A stretch of DNA of 64,000 nt from Amphiduros pacificus (lineage: Eukaryota > Annelida > Polychaeta > Phyllodocida > Hesionidae): contig OX439008.1 of the NCBI GenBank assembly GCA_949316495.1, positions 18,113,290 to 18,177,289 on the forward strand. The letters run 5' to 3'. This document shows positions 1-12,300 of the stretch, one piece after another (the stretch's first letter is position 1; every line of letters begins with the position of its first letter). A program made the position numbers and the translations under genes. The notes under the pieces were generated by a model. That model was not told the origin of the DNA, searched no databases, and saw nothing but the letters and a program-made list of their open reading frames with translations.

Positions 1-1399
1 ATGTTTGATTCAAAACGAGTCTTTTCAAATAATTTTAAAGCAAATAAATCATTTCATCCGTGCAAACATGGTTAAAATCGATGATTAATCAAAATATTGT
101 ATTCAATGACTTGAAATCGTGATTTATCATACGTTTTTGGTGACAATTCAAATTGTCTTTTTGTGGTCACGGACAGGGAACACTTGGAGTCAAGATATTA
201 TTTTCAGCATAAAAAGACAAATAAAGAAGCTAAATCACAAGCCATCAAAAATATTGAAATAGTTGGTTGACATTTTACTTGATGATCAGTAAGCTTGCAA
301 AAGCTGATTAACTTTGTGAATCTGTCAAATGGATGTGACTCTAATGATAGTTATTAGGTATCGTCTGGCAGTAAAGATGATTATTTCACTCTAAATCACG
401 CTTTAAGTTTGCAATTTGTGGGTCATTATAGCAATCTTCCTTTCTAGTATAAAATGAGTCTACATAATTACGTAAGACGACCTTGATACGTTTAAAAGAA
501 AAGGGATATATACATGTACATATACAATTTGTCATCCTGAATCAGAGGGAAAACAGCGTTATATTTAATCCTATTTTACACACGAGTTTGGCCATGATAT
601 CAGCGTTTCTTCTCCAACACATGGGTAAAATATGAAGAGCATGTGAAGTAATATGAGGGCGATAAGCTTTTATGGGAAAAGATCCCGCTCAACGTGTCCA
701 AGAAACGAAATCTAAGAGCTTATCCCATAATTACATCTAATTTATATTTGATAGATAGATATGTTCTCCCAGTCTAACCAGACAAGAGGCTCGCACTCGC
801 ATCTGCAAACACCAATGTAAAAGGTCCTACATAGGTGTTTGCAATGATCATACACACAATCCTTACATATTTCTCATATATACTACCTCGTCGTGGTTTT
901 CCATATATATGTTCATATGTGAGAGTATTATCAGAACTTTGAGCCATTTTTTAAACCATTCGTGATATGGCCCTCGTATATTTGTCCAAGATGATCTGTC
1001 AAAAAACAACCTGCAAAAATACAAAATACAAAGGTCCATTGGTTCTGTCTTTTTATTTTATTTATATTGCAGTCTCCAGTCCCCACATTTACAGAAAATT
1101 TGGAATGGAGTACAAAAACAAATAATAATATTCTATAGTGCGATTGCGGGAAAACATCTTTTTAATGATTGGATTTCAAAGAGTTATTTGTGCACAGTTA
1201 TTTTGTTTTGTGCAGTTCGGGTGTGTTGTCTTAAGTGTGGGAGTATGGCATCTTGCACTCAGCCTATAGCAACAGTTTGTTACTTCTAGCTATTGTTGGA
1301 GTGTTTTAAAATATGTGATAAATGTAAAATGTACACTGTGATTTCTTGATAGATGAAGGTATGAAAACACCGGATATTAGCAGTCACTTTATTGCGGAG

Positions 1400-1518
1400 T
1401 GACGTCATGACTCACGTGACACAATTATCTTCCTTCCAAATACAATGTACAAACCGCCTGAGCAACGAACAATCAATGCTGTCACTTAGTCATGTGACCT
1501 GAAATGACCTTGACGTCA
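1400..1518. promoter_or_regulatory. CRE, AP-1 and E-box cluster
   Basis: TGACGTCA at 1400, TGACTCA at 1408 and CACGTG at 1413 are packed into 19 bp, with another TGACGTCA at 1511. It could be a distal enhancer of this gene or belong to a neighbouring gene outside the window. Confidence 0.35.
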
Positions 1519-1771
1519 AGGGTGTACCTTTCAGCCTGACATCTGGCATATCTGGGCATGCACTAATTAGTCCATGGTGTTTTTGGCATGTTCTTGATTA
1601 AAACAAATACACTCTCAATTTTCGACATTACACGCAGTCGTAAGTTACTCGTCTGGACAAAAACCATCTGTGTTTTTACGTCATATTAAAAATATCATTA
1701 TTTGAATTCATAGAAATATGGAGAAAGCCACATATTGATTTAGGCATCTTACATGGTGCATTGGGCAAAAC

Positions 1772-2200
1772 TGGAGATTGGATGTTTTAATGTTTAGGTG
1801 TATGTTGTATAGGCAATAGTGAAGATTGGATGTTTTAATGTTTAGGTGTATGTTGTACAGTTAATAGTGAAGATTGGATGTTTTGATGTTTAGGTGTATG
1901 TTGTACAGTTAATAATGAAGATTGGACGTTTTAATGTTTAGGTGTATGTTGTACAATTAATAGTGAAGATTGGATGTTTAATGTTTAGGTGTATGTTGTG
2001 TAGGTAATAGTGAAGATTGAATGTGTAAATGTTTAGGTGTATGTTGTACAGTTAATAGTGAAGATTGGATGTGTTAATGTTTGCAAAACTGAAGAGTGGG
2101 TAAATAATATATATGACATAGAAAAGATTTAATGTTTTAATGTTTAGGTGTATGTTGTACAGGTAATAGTGAAGATTGGATGTTTTAATGTTTAGGTGTA
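1772..2200. repeat. 48-bp minisatellite, about 9 copies
   Basis: The unit begins GAAGATTGGATG, has TTTAGGTGTATGTTGTA in the middle and ends near TTAATAGT. About nine copies run head to tail with small differences, interrupted around 2080-2130 by a diverged stretch. Confidence 0.9.
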
Positions 2201-3460
2201 AAAGACAGAGTAAAAACCTAAATGGAAATACACATCTTTAGGACATTTTCCTTGTATACCATTTGACTTCATTCTAATGAAAAAAGGAAGATATTTTCAT
2301 GTTTGATAAGATTATATCAGACAGTATCAGACACACCTTATATGAACCTGGTTCTCGCACAATTGTGTGTATACGTTTCTATAGATATTGATGTGTAGTG
2401 TCATTTTCTGAAACAGATGCCTCTAATATGTAGCGGTGGGTCAAGGTCGTATTTAGTTGATTTACTGCATTGGATGGAAATTGGATTCTGGAGTGTAAAT
2501 GCTGAGGGTAATAGCTGTGCGTGAACCTTATATACTCAACAATGTGTCATATATACACTCCTTCCGGTTCAAAACTACCTCTATGTAAGACGCAGTGGGA
2601 ATTCTTGCATTTCAACATGAATAGCCCAAGAGGCTCTCTACAGGAAATGTGATTGGGTTCAGTACAGTTTCTTTGAATGATCAGGATAAATATGTTTTCA
2701 GGGGTTGTCTCCGTCCACTGAGGGTGTAAAGTTTAACAGCTGGTTTGGCCAGGCAAATGAGGGTATATTTATATATGTACTACTCATTTTGCAAAGATAT
2801 CCAACATGAGATATCTAATGTTGAAAGAGCATTCAAGGTACACAAGGCTGAGGTTAAATATGGCTGTAGGAAAAACATTAAAATTGATGATGAGTTAATT
2901 GTTCTCTATCGATTGCTGTTGCTTGTACATTGGACCAGAAAATGCCAGTCATATGGTTTTTGTTCCTTTGTTCTTCACACTGCAAAAGGCGAACTGCCCT
3001 AAAGTGCACTCCCAGCAGAGGCAGAATTGAGAAGGTTGCCTTTACAGGAGCATGCCCATGTGGCAATGAAAAACACAATTTGTAAAGGACATTACCTTTG
3101 CCATGGGCTGGGTCATATGGTATGGGATTGAACCAAAAGTGCCAGAAAGCTGCTGACTAAAGCAATGACAATGGCGCTATTTTAACCAATAATCTGCTTT
3201 TACCGTAGTTCAATCATCAATTTATGAGCTCTCAATTTTAAAGCGCTTTTTCACCAGTGGCTAAATGTATTTTTATAGGAAGTGCGATTCAAATGAATAT
3301 GTGTATGTCGCTCTAAGAGGCAATAATAATTGAAAATAACATGTAAAGTGTTTTATTTTCAAGCGAAAGCTCTTTTACTCTAGATAATTTGAACGGAACG
3401 GAAAAATTCAGCATCCAAAAGTATTGGTTTGCCCTGTTATAAATTGTGAAATGGCGTTTT

Positions 3461-3706
3461 TCGACACTTTTAACAATAATGGCCATATCAGATCGACCTT
3501 CAAGAATATGAACCAGTGTTCAAGTAACACTGCTGGCAGTGGGATTCGAACCCACTACCTCCCGTCCTCGACACTTTTAACAACAATGGCCATATCAGAT
3601 CGACCTTCAAGAATATGAACCAGTGTTCAAGTAACACTGCTGGCAGTGGGATTCGAACCCACTACCTCCCGTCCTTCACTTATGTACCTAAGTGAAGCAC
3701 AGATCC
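3461..3706 (-). mobile_element. tRNA-derived SINE copy with a tandem 107-bp duplication
   Basis: A 107-bp unit is repeated twice in tandem (3461-3567 and 3568-3674) with near identity. On the minus strand each unit contains GTGGGTTCGAATCCCAC, a typical tRNA B-box and T-stem. The sequence next to it (CATAAGTGAAGGACGGGAGG) is clearly related to that around the B-box of the SINE at 37409, so both belong to one family. The A-box end is missing here. Confidence 0.65.
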
Positions 3707-6700
3707 TTTATTTCACCATCTCTGCTGGCGGGGCCTGTTTTAGCCTTTCCACGAAATTGATGGATAAGTGCAAGACGATTCCTTTACAAATAACAAAACA
3801 AGCTTGAACTTGATTCGGCCTTTCCTTAAAAAAATTAACAGAATAGACAGAATTATTGCATGAAAAATATGTTGATGAATTCTACGCATTTGCCTATCAT
3901 TTTATGACAAATCTAAATGTCATTGATTTGAAGCTTTCGTGAAATCACGGAGGTCGCAGGAAATAAGCAGGCTATCTCCTTGAAATGAACTAAAATACAC
4001 CTGCCAGAATTATTGTTTTTCTGAAAGTGTTTATTACATCGTGATTACAAGTACAAACAAGTAAACCAATCCACTACAGTGTCCCAATCTGTACGTGCCT
4101 CATTGTCAGCAAACCTTTGTCAAATATATGTTTGAACTAGATCACTGGTCAGCTATGCAAAGTTGGTTGACAAAGACTTTAGATTTCAACAGAAGACTCA
4201 TCTATTATCAAGTGGGACAGACATTTATGTCGTGGTAATATGATGGGTAAAAACATTTGATCATGAGGATTAGTGTATAGACATTTGTATTCTGTTAGGA
4301 AAAAGTGCCTTAAAATTATATTTCATGAAAGCTTTGATCTCTAAGAATTTTATGATTAAAGGTGATGAGTATATTTTATGACTATTGTTTTCAAAACATT
4401 TGTAATTAAAATTAGATCTATAAATTAAATGTAATTCGTTATGACTCTATGACTAAATATAAATAAAAATGTATAATTATATTGATGGCATATATAATAA
4501 AGATATAATTTGAAAGTTGTTTTCACATAATATGTTAATGTATTTGAACAAGAATGTTTTAAACATTAATTTGGGATTGGTGTAAAAATATTAAAATGAA
4601 TATATGGGTTCCAGCCCTATGTTTGCTGATATTTAATACAACTAATAATGATGACAATTTCGTTTTAACACTATAGCCAAACATATTTTGGTATAAGTAA
4701 ATTTAAGATACAATCAATTGGGGCATTGTTATCTTAGTAACCGGTGATGTTAATTGGAAAATGTATACATAGTAACTGATATCTAGATACTCACCTGATT
4801 ATAGAGAACAAACACATTAAGAAAATTATTCATATTTATTGCTGGGTTCAATGTACACTGGCGGCATATACAGAATGTAGTCAGTTCACAATAATATCAT
4901 ATCAATAGTAACTAACCATGCATACACCGTTATAACATACCCTGAATAAACAATGTAACTATAGTAACAACAGTATGACTGATATAAATACTTGCTCAAT
5001 CTCACATTAACTGTTAAAAAAACAATTGTATAATATCGTTGTGGGCGAGAAATATAGACATAAAAGTGGTATATGATATATGGGTGACTGACATCATTGG
5101 ATTTGATTAGCTTGGAATAAATCATGAGGAATATATGAAGGGATTGTACTTTAATATAGTTCAGAATATCCCCCAACATTAAAACTTTGTGTTGGTTGAA
5201 ATAACAAACAATTTAACTTAGATATGTTGAATTATATTAAAAGGTTGAAAAAAATGCTTTTAAACTCACTATGCAGGATAATACAGATGGGAATATTAAA
5301 TAGCAAGTAACAGAGGCTGTGTGCTTCAGGAGTATATAAGATACAACATTGACAATAACAGGCAATTATGTTGAGTATATATTTGGCCAGCTTGTATGTC
5401 CAATGAATAAGCTGAGGTCATCAGTCTAGAAATGTCCATATCCATCTGTATATGTGAAGGAAACAACCTCAATTATCATGAGTAGAAAGTCAGAATGTGC
5501 TGAGGGATATATCACAGCACAGACCCTCTTAATATGAAATAAAACAAGGTCACTGCCATATTTTACTTCACAATTTGCCTTCCAAATTACTGTGAGATAA
5601 TATTCTCTTTTTGTTATATGATTTTTTCTGTATTTTCTTTTTTTTGTATCTTATCTTAAAATCTCATGAATAAAAATCTCACAAAGAAAATGTGTTAAAT
5701 AGCAATGTGTTTCTTTCACAAATTATGACATATTTTTTACTTAAATGTTAGAAAGTAAGAAAAATACCATTTTGAGCATTTCCTGTTTTTTGATATAATA
5801 CATACAACACATTCATGATAGAACTTTCAAGACTGTTTCTCACTAACAAAAAACTGAACCTGCAACTTATATAATTTATAAGAAAGGATTTGTTATATCT
5901 TTTCACACTGATATGCATCTCCTACATTCATTACTACATTCATTGAATTTTATAGTCTATCTAGTAACATGAATTGTTTTTATTACAAAATCTTACAAAG
6001 TAGAATAAATTCTGGGTAAACATAGAATGCATGGGTTGAGTCATATAGTGATGTATCATGCATACAAACACCTAACTATCAGCAGTTTACATATATACGT
6101 ATATGTGCATATATATACATGTAGATATACATTTCTATACATATACATGTATATATATATATGTATATATCATAAGGTTTCATTCATTCTGCGGAAAGTT
6201 CAAGATATAATGATGTTATACATAGCAAAAGATATTTAAAATTTATTTTGATGACCGCATTTCTTTCACAGAAATCCATTATGCTCTATGCAATTCAACA
6301 ATCATCAACTTACACTGATGAATTTTACAAAAGAATCCCACCAAACTGTACCCAAATTCAGACAAAATATAGATTGAAGTATGTGACATAGCCACTCTGT
6401 ACCAGTCAACATGAAATAGTCAGCACCTCAGTAACTGCCCATCGGGCATGCGCACGTACATGCGCTCTTGTTCATATCCGGCAACTCTAACCTGAAATCA
6501 CCAGGCGGCATTTGATGATCCCAAGTCCGTTCCAAAATACACTTCTTTCCTCTCTGCATAAGCAATATATCTAAAGCCTTTTTCTGCTGCATGTTCACGT
6601 CAATGGATGTCCAGCACATTGTCTTTGTGGCCATGTTCACTATACCTCTGACTAGCACACATAATATTAAATGTTGGGTATTGCCTGTCTCCTGTGATTC

Positions 6701-7580
6701 CTCCTGGGTATCTCTCTGGTTTTAACATGTATATAGCTCCTCTTCAAAGTCATATAGTAACTCAGCACAGATACATGAATGAAAACATGGTAATAAAATG
6801 TTTTTCTTGAATAGTAATGAGACAAACACATTTCACCAGATATTGGCCAGGCTCTTTGCCATTCCATGCAAGGCATAAAAATAAACCTTGGTTGCCAAAT
6901 ATCAAATACATTTATGCACATACAGTAGTATATTGTCAATTCAGTTCTAGTATAACATTTTAATTAAATGATAACATTGAGCGACCAGTTTCTCACTACT
7001 TGACGTTGTACATTTCATATTGAATATACAGCTTATTTACATATTCATTCACCAAGTGCCTCTAATCAAAATATTGTTTACATAAAGGGACTACTCTAAG
7101 CGTTAATTTTCCAGATTACAGATCAACTATTGGCGACAATACATACAGCTTATAATATTCTTGTATAAATGTGGTGAAACATTCAAAATTCACTATTTGA
7201 GGTGCTGTAGATGTCAACAAAAAGTAGATTAGAATACCTTGATACAAGAGAATGCAAAACCTAAATCACCTTAAGACAAATGATATCCAAGAGGCACTGT
7301 GAGTATTTATAGTACTATTACAAATAAGTGGGGATGAGTTCAGTAACTATGAGCTACATATCTACACCACTTGAATGTGGTAAATATATCACTAGCAATT
7401 TACATGTGAAAAACTGGCATGGGTAGTTTTTCATTATCTATACTTAGCATATGACTCACATAGTGTTTTATATTACAGTTATAGGGGTGATCTCTGTTGT
7501 CATTACTCCATGCTACTGGGGGCCATGGTTGTGGGAAATATCATGTTATATACTAACGTTCCCTTTTCTACATCAAAGCA

Positions 7581-7647
<67 letters not shown>

Positions 7648-7700
7648 CATACACATACATATAAATACATATATACGGATATATATGTATATATATATCT
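7581..7700. repeat. TA-rich microsatellite
   Basis: A long TA tract grades into TACA/TATA variants. The open frames here are artefacts. Confidence 0.95.
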
Positions 7701-8691
7701 GACATTAGGTATAAGAAACAAGCACATACACGAGAGAATTTGAATTATATGTTTTGATTTGTCACAAGAGGGCAGCACAAGAACCTTACCACTGAAGCAA
7801 ATGTTTTAGATTTACCATTCAACATATTTAATATTAACTCATAATACAGTGAAACTGGCTTCTACGTTTGTCCATAATGTCTACAGCTATGGAGGTTTTA
7901 CCCGCTTTGTCCATAATATGATGTGAAGATAACATATATCAATCACATTTTACAAATAAGAAAAGGTTTCCATGGTGACAATACAACATTCTACTAAGCA
8001 ATAAAACAAAACTCTTTCAATGTATACTTTACAAAGCCTGGGAGATTATTTCTATTTTATATACAGATTATTATATTGGATTGATATGAATGACATATAA
8101 GGATATATTATATTTAAAAGGATTTATTGGTTATAACTGTTGATAAGACTGTAAGTTTTGTCAGGTCTGGTTTTGCTCATTAAGAGTGATATGAACCAAT
8201 CCAGCCTTATTTGTGATAAACAGTGCCTCATGCCACAATATGCAATTTGAAAGACTCAGATATTCTTGTAACTGTATCATAATTGAAAAGATATTGACAT
8301 TCTAGTTATTGCAATTTCAGTTTCAATTAAGTGTACATTTTGAAATAAATCAGTTTTTTTCCCCAAAAAATCATTTTGCTTCCTCGGTTTGATTTACAGC
8401 CCTTTATTCCCGATATGTCTGTTCTAGGACCTTTGTCACGTGATCACATTCAGCTTACAAACATGTATCTATGTACGTTTATGTTCCTTGGAGCTTACTA
8501 ACAAGGACCAAACATCCATATTTATGACTTTGAATGACACCAACGACTCAACCAGCACTTAATATCATTAACTTTCAATCACCAGAAATCTGATTGTCGC
8601 AAAACTGTCACTTGTCACATGATCAGCCGATTTGATGACGTACTGAATGACACGTCTCTTGTATCTAGTTATCGCTCATATGTGTCAGACG

Positions 8692-8760
8692 AATGACGTC
8701 ATGACATCAGAATGACATCACAGGAAACGTCACTGTTACGTCAGTCGGCTTCATCGTCAC
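8692..8760. promoter_or_regulatory. Cluster of CRE-like sites
   Basis: A perfect CRE (TGACGTCA, 8694-8701) is followed within 45 bp by two TGACATCA variants and two CGTCA half-sites. This is a candidate CREB/ATF-binding element in the 3' flank; function is not shown. Confidence 0.4.
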
Positions 8761-8973
8761 ACTTTGGCACAAGCCGGTTGTGGAATCATTTTGTATGTCA
8801 AGTTATATAATACAGTACACACAAAATCAATCTAATAACAGAGTACATAGTTCATTTTGTTAGAAATTCTGTATATAAGCATATAAACGGAGCAATGAGT
8901 ACTTAACGTATACAATCTTGTCACTGAAACGTTATTATATCACTAAACATATTTACTTTATAAATGAAGTTTC

Positions 8974-8979
8974 TTTATT
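8974..8979 (-). terminator. Candidate polyadenylation signal AATAAA
   Basis: The minus strand carries AATAAA about 115 bases after the stop codon. It is the first canonical signal downstream of the last exon, so cleavage would be expected roughly 10-30 bases further on. A longer 3' UTR is possible because the flank is AT-rich. Confidence 0.45.
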
Positions 8980-9094
8980 CATAGTCTCCCCCAAAATATA
9001 AAGAAGCAAATTATCATCATGTGTGCCCTTCCCATCAAGTACAATACATGTACATGAACAGTCTGCGCAGTACAAACACGCCACCTGTCGGTAA

Positions 9095-9325
9095 CTAGAG
9101 AACTAGACCATAGAGGATCCAGTACATCAAATTGAATGCCATAAAAAGACCAGGAAACAAAAATCTAGAGGCTGTGTCGACAACAACTGCTTTGTTTTTC
9201 CTGAAATTGGCACAGGTGAGCCAGCTGAAGTAGCCCCGCTTCCTGGGTGCTCGGTGATGGTGTGGTTCGTGGTGGTAGTTGTCGTGCATATGGTCATTGT
9301 TGGCCTTAGCCCGTTGATTCTTCAG
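9095..9325 (-). CDS. Exon 9: end of cytoplasmic loop, TM4 and stop
   Basis: The terminal coding exon follows the acceptor TTTGTAG and encodes residues 408-483. It has a basic start (LKNQRAKA), a histidine-rich stretch ([12 protein letters not shown], 421-432), the basic patch [10 protein letters not shown], then TM4 ([20 protein letters not shown], 458-477) ending LYGLVL and a stop. The family's 'SR-x-x-FP-x-x-F' start of TM4 is present. The extracellular tail after TM4 is almost absent, as is common in this group. Confidence 0.93.
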   Translation of the reverse strand: MKNQRAKANNDHMHDNYHHEPHHHRAPRKRGYFSWLTCANFRKNKAVVVDTASRFLFPGLFMAFNLMYWILYGLVL

Positions 9326-12300
9326 CTACAAAGGTAAGAAACACCTCTTGAGCAGTTTGTTCATCTGGCAACTTATGGCACCCCATTTAATGTAATGCAT
9401 TCTTAACAGCTCACAGTACCCTTCCGGTCCTTGTCATAACTCGTTTGTACATGGAGGTAAGGAAGGGAGTGGATATAAAATAAATATAAACAAAGGATCA
9501 AGAGGTACCCTAAGGATCATGTAAATAAACAGGAAAGGAAACAGTCCTATATGTCTGTCCAATTATCGCTATTTCATTGTCTTGATACGTCAAAATAAGA
9601 GACAAAACATGAGTTCGCTAACAAAAACTCATCAAAACAATTCCTAAATGATATTATTGCAATATGACTAAAATAAAATCAAGTTAAACTGAGCCACGAC
9701 CCTGAGAGTATCTGATGATCAAACAGAAAGCAGTTAATGTTATACCGGCTGTGTACTTTTTCTATTCGAATATGGAAACAAGTATATTTTTTATCAACAA
9801 CAAAAAACCGTCATTCATTCGCATTAATGAAATGATGCTGATCTTGGCAAGTGGTGTTCTGGTATTAATACGTCAGTTGATGATTTCCATGTTCAGCATT
9901 GATTTTTCCATGCCTTATAGGTCTTGTACCAGCTGAAACTGACTAGCAGGCATAGCAATATAATAGTGTGATTTACCCATTACCTGATGGTACTAGCAAT
10001 AAGGGATAAGGATACAAAATATACAATAGAAGTCCGAGGATCACATGCATCGATATCTACATACCATTCACAAATATACTTAAGGCTTTTACCATTTAAT
10101 TCTATACCAAATGTATTACTTTTCTGAAGCCAAATCAAAAATTTAATTTCTAAAAAACATAATGGATTTATGATTAAAGTTAAAAATAGAGTCAAGCAGT
10201 TAATACTCCCGAAGGGACAAAATTGTATTTAAATATTTGTACCAAACGACATTATTTAATAACTACTGAATTGTTTAAAATTTCATAACACATATTGACA
10301 CATCTATATATGTTTAAATTTAAGAGGATGAGGAAAAGTACATAGCCGGTAGAACACTACTACTCAATAGCAAACTCAAATGTATGGAAGGGGTAACTGG
10401 AATCAGAAAGTATGGTATATCCACAAGTAGACATCAACAAATAAATATCATACAAGCCACAATATAAACTGGATATAAGGTAACTTACTATACAGGATTG
10501 CTGCAATGTAACACATATTAAATTTTGGTCAAAATGTCAATCTCATTCATCTCTTAGGCTTTAGCATATCACAAATCAAAAGTCTTATGATATAGCACAT
10601 CACACAAAGTTTGATGCAAAATTGGGTGCCTTGGTTCGAGTGTAAGTTTGTGATTGCCTGGCCTTTGCGACATTCATGCCACTTTCCGGCAACCACCATG
10701 GTAAGCAAACCAATCTTCCACAATTATGGTTTTTGTTATAAAGTAAAATACAATGTATGAGGTATCAAGGTATTAAAAAGTGTTGCAAATTGTTCTCAGA
10801 AAAGCTGTGACCTGAATGGTAACAGGTGCGGTGTGCTGTTGATTAAGACTGAAGATCTGCGCAGGTAAAAAGGTTACATACAAAGATGGTGCTCTGAAAT
10901 ATAAGGCGGAGCAATAAAAGTTTCTCTCTCGTGATCTTCCGTGATCTCACGTGACGTTGCACAATGGTTTACTTCAGCATATATTTCGGTTCCTGCTTAA
11001 ATCACGATATATACATAAATATATATATATATATGTATATGTGTGTGTTTGTAAGAATATATTAATAAATTGATTAATAAATAAAATATCCTTAAAACAT
11101 TTCAGATTGCTATAATAATCCATCTATATATCTCGTTTTCCCCGATTTGATTGGTTTCCAGTAAGAGTATTAATGATGTGTCGAAATAACGTGCATAACG
11201 TCTCTGAGAGAAACTTCTATAACTGTCAAATATCACGCAATGCAGGTAAGCCTAACTATTGCTCACTGAAAGGAGGCACAGCTGGTATCGGAAGCATTTC
11301 TCAAAACTATCGCTCAAGGCAGGTATCTGTATCATCAACACCCATTACGTTATGTGAGAAAACATAAAATCAAAGAGCAGCACCCAAGTGTCACAACTTG
11401 TGAGGTAGAGACAGATAAAAATAACTCTTAAGATGACTCAGTGACTTAATGAAAGATGTTGAGTAGCATAGAAGAACTTCAGAAATTGAACCCAAAATAT
11501 AACCAAGAGCAGAGGAGAGACTGAGAGACAGTGTAGATTGGTAATGTACAGAAGGCATAGTTACAAAAAACCTCTATGGGATACGACTTGTATACATATA
11601 TTTATTGCATAAAGGGGTGATTAAGAAGCGCTGTCAAGTATATTATTGGTACTGGTCACCTAAGAAGTAGGATTCATACGCCAATTACGTCATTTCCGGT
11701 TTTCTCTTCTCAACTTATGACCTCTCTAGGTCTTGAATGCTTGGGTGAAGTCATTTAATTTTAATTTTAAAAGCAGGTTGTTTGTCTGGCACGATTCAAT
11801 TATAATTTATTGTCATGTTTTAACCACTGATATGTTAAAGAGTATATGATAGCAGATCTATGTAATTCATGATATTTATAAAAATGTATTAGCAGATGCC
11901 ATCAGCAGATGCTATATTTTATATTGTGTTTATTATAAAGTGAATTATAAATATCCAATTTTACGTTTATATGAGCAAGAGCTTGCTTACTGTGCAACAT
12001 TATGTATATATGTGTGCAAGAAAAAAAGATTAATTCATGTCTATCAATCTTTTTTTCTGAAAGGTTTAGAAATGTGATCTTGTGAGAAGTGAATAGGTTA
12101 AATCAAGTTTTGGAATGTAAATGTCCCATGTCAATTTATTTAGAAAGAAAGATTTTTAGAAATAATATGGATATATTTTATGAATCATACCATCTTTTCC
12201 TTTTCTGCTTCTACAGATTTATTATCATCTTCCTGAAACAACCAAGTTTGCAAATTGACGCAAGATGGCAGCACTGCAAGTTAGGTAATGAGCATGCTCA

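Larger units (their letters stand above)
1..8950. other. 3' flank of the receptor gene, no gene recognised
   Basis: Both strands have only short open frames with no recognisable family, many made of AT repeats (6027-6239, 7451-7778). The stretch holds a 48-bp minisatellite, a SINE copy, two CRE-rich patches and TA microsatellites. Part of 8.4-9.1 kb may be 3' UTR. Confidence 0.6.
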
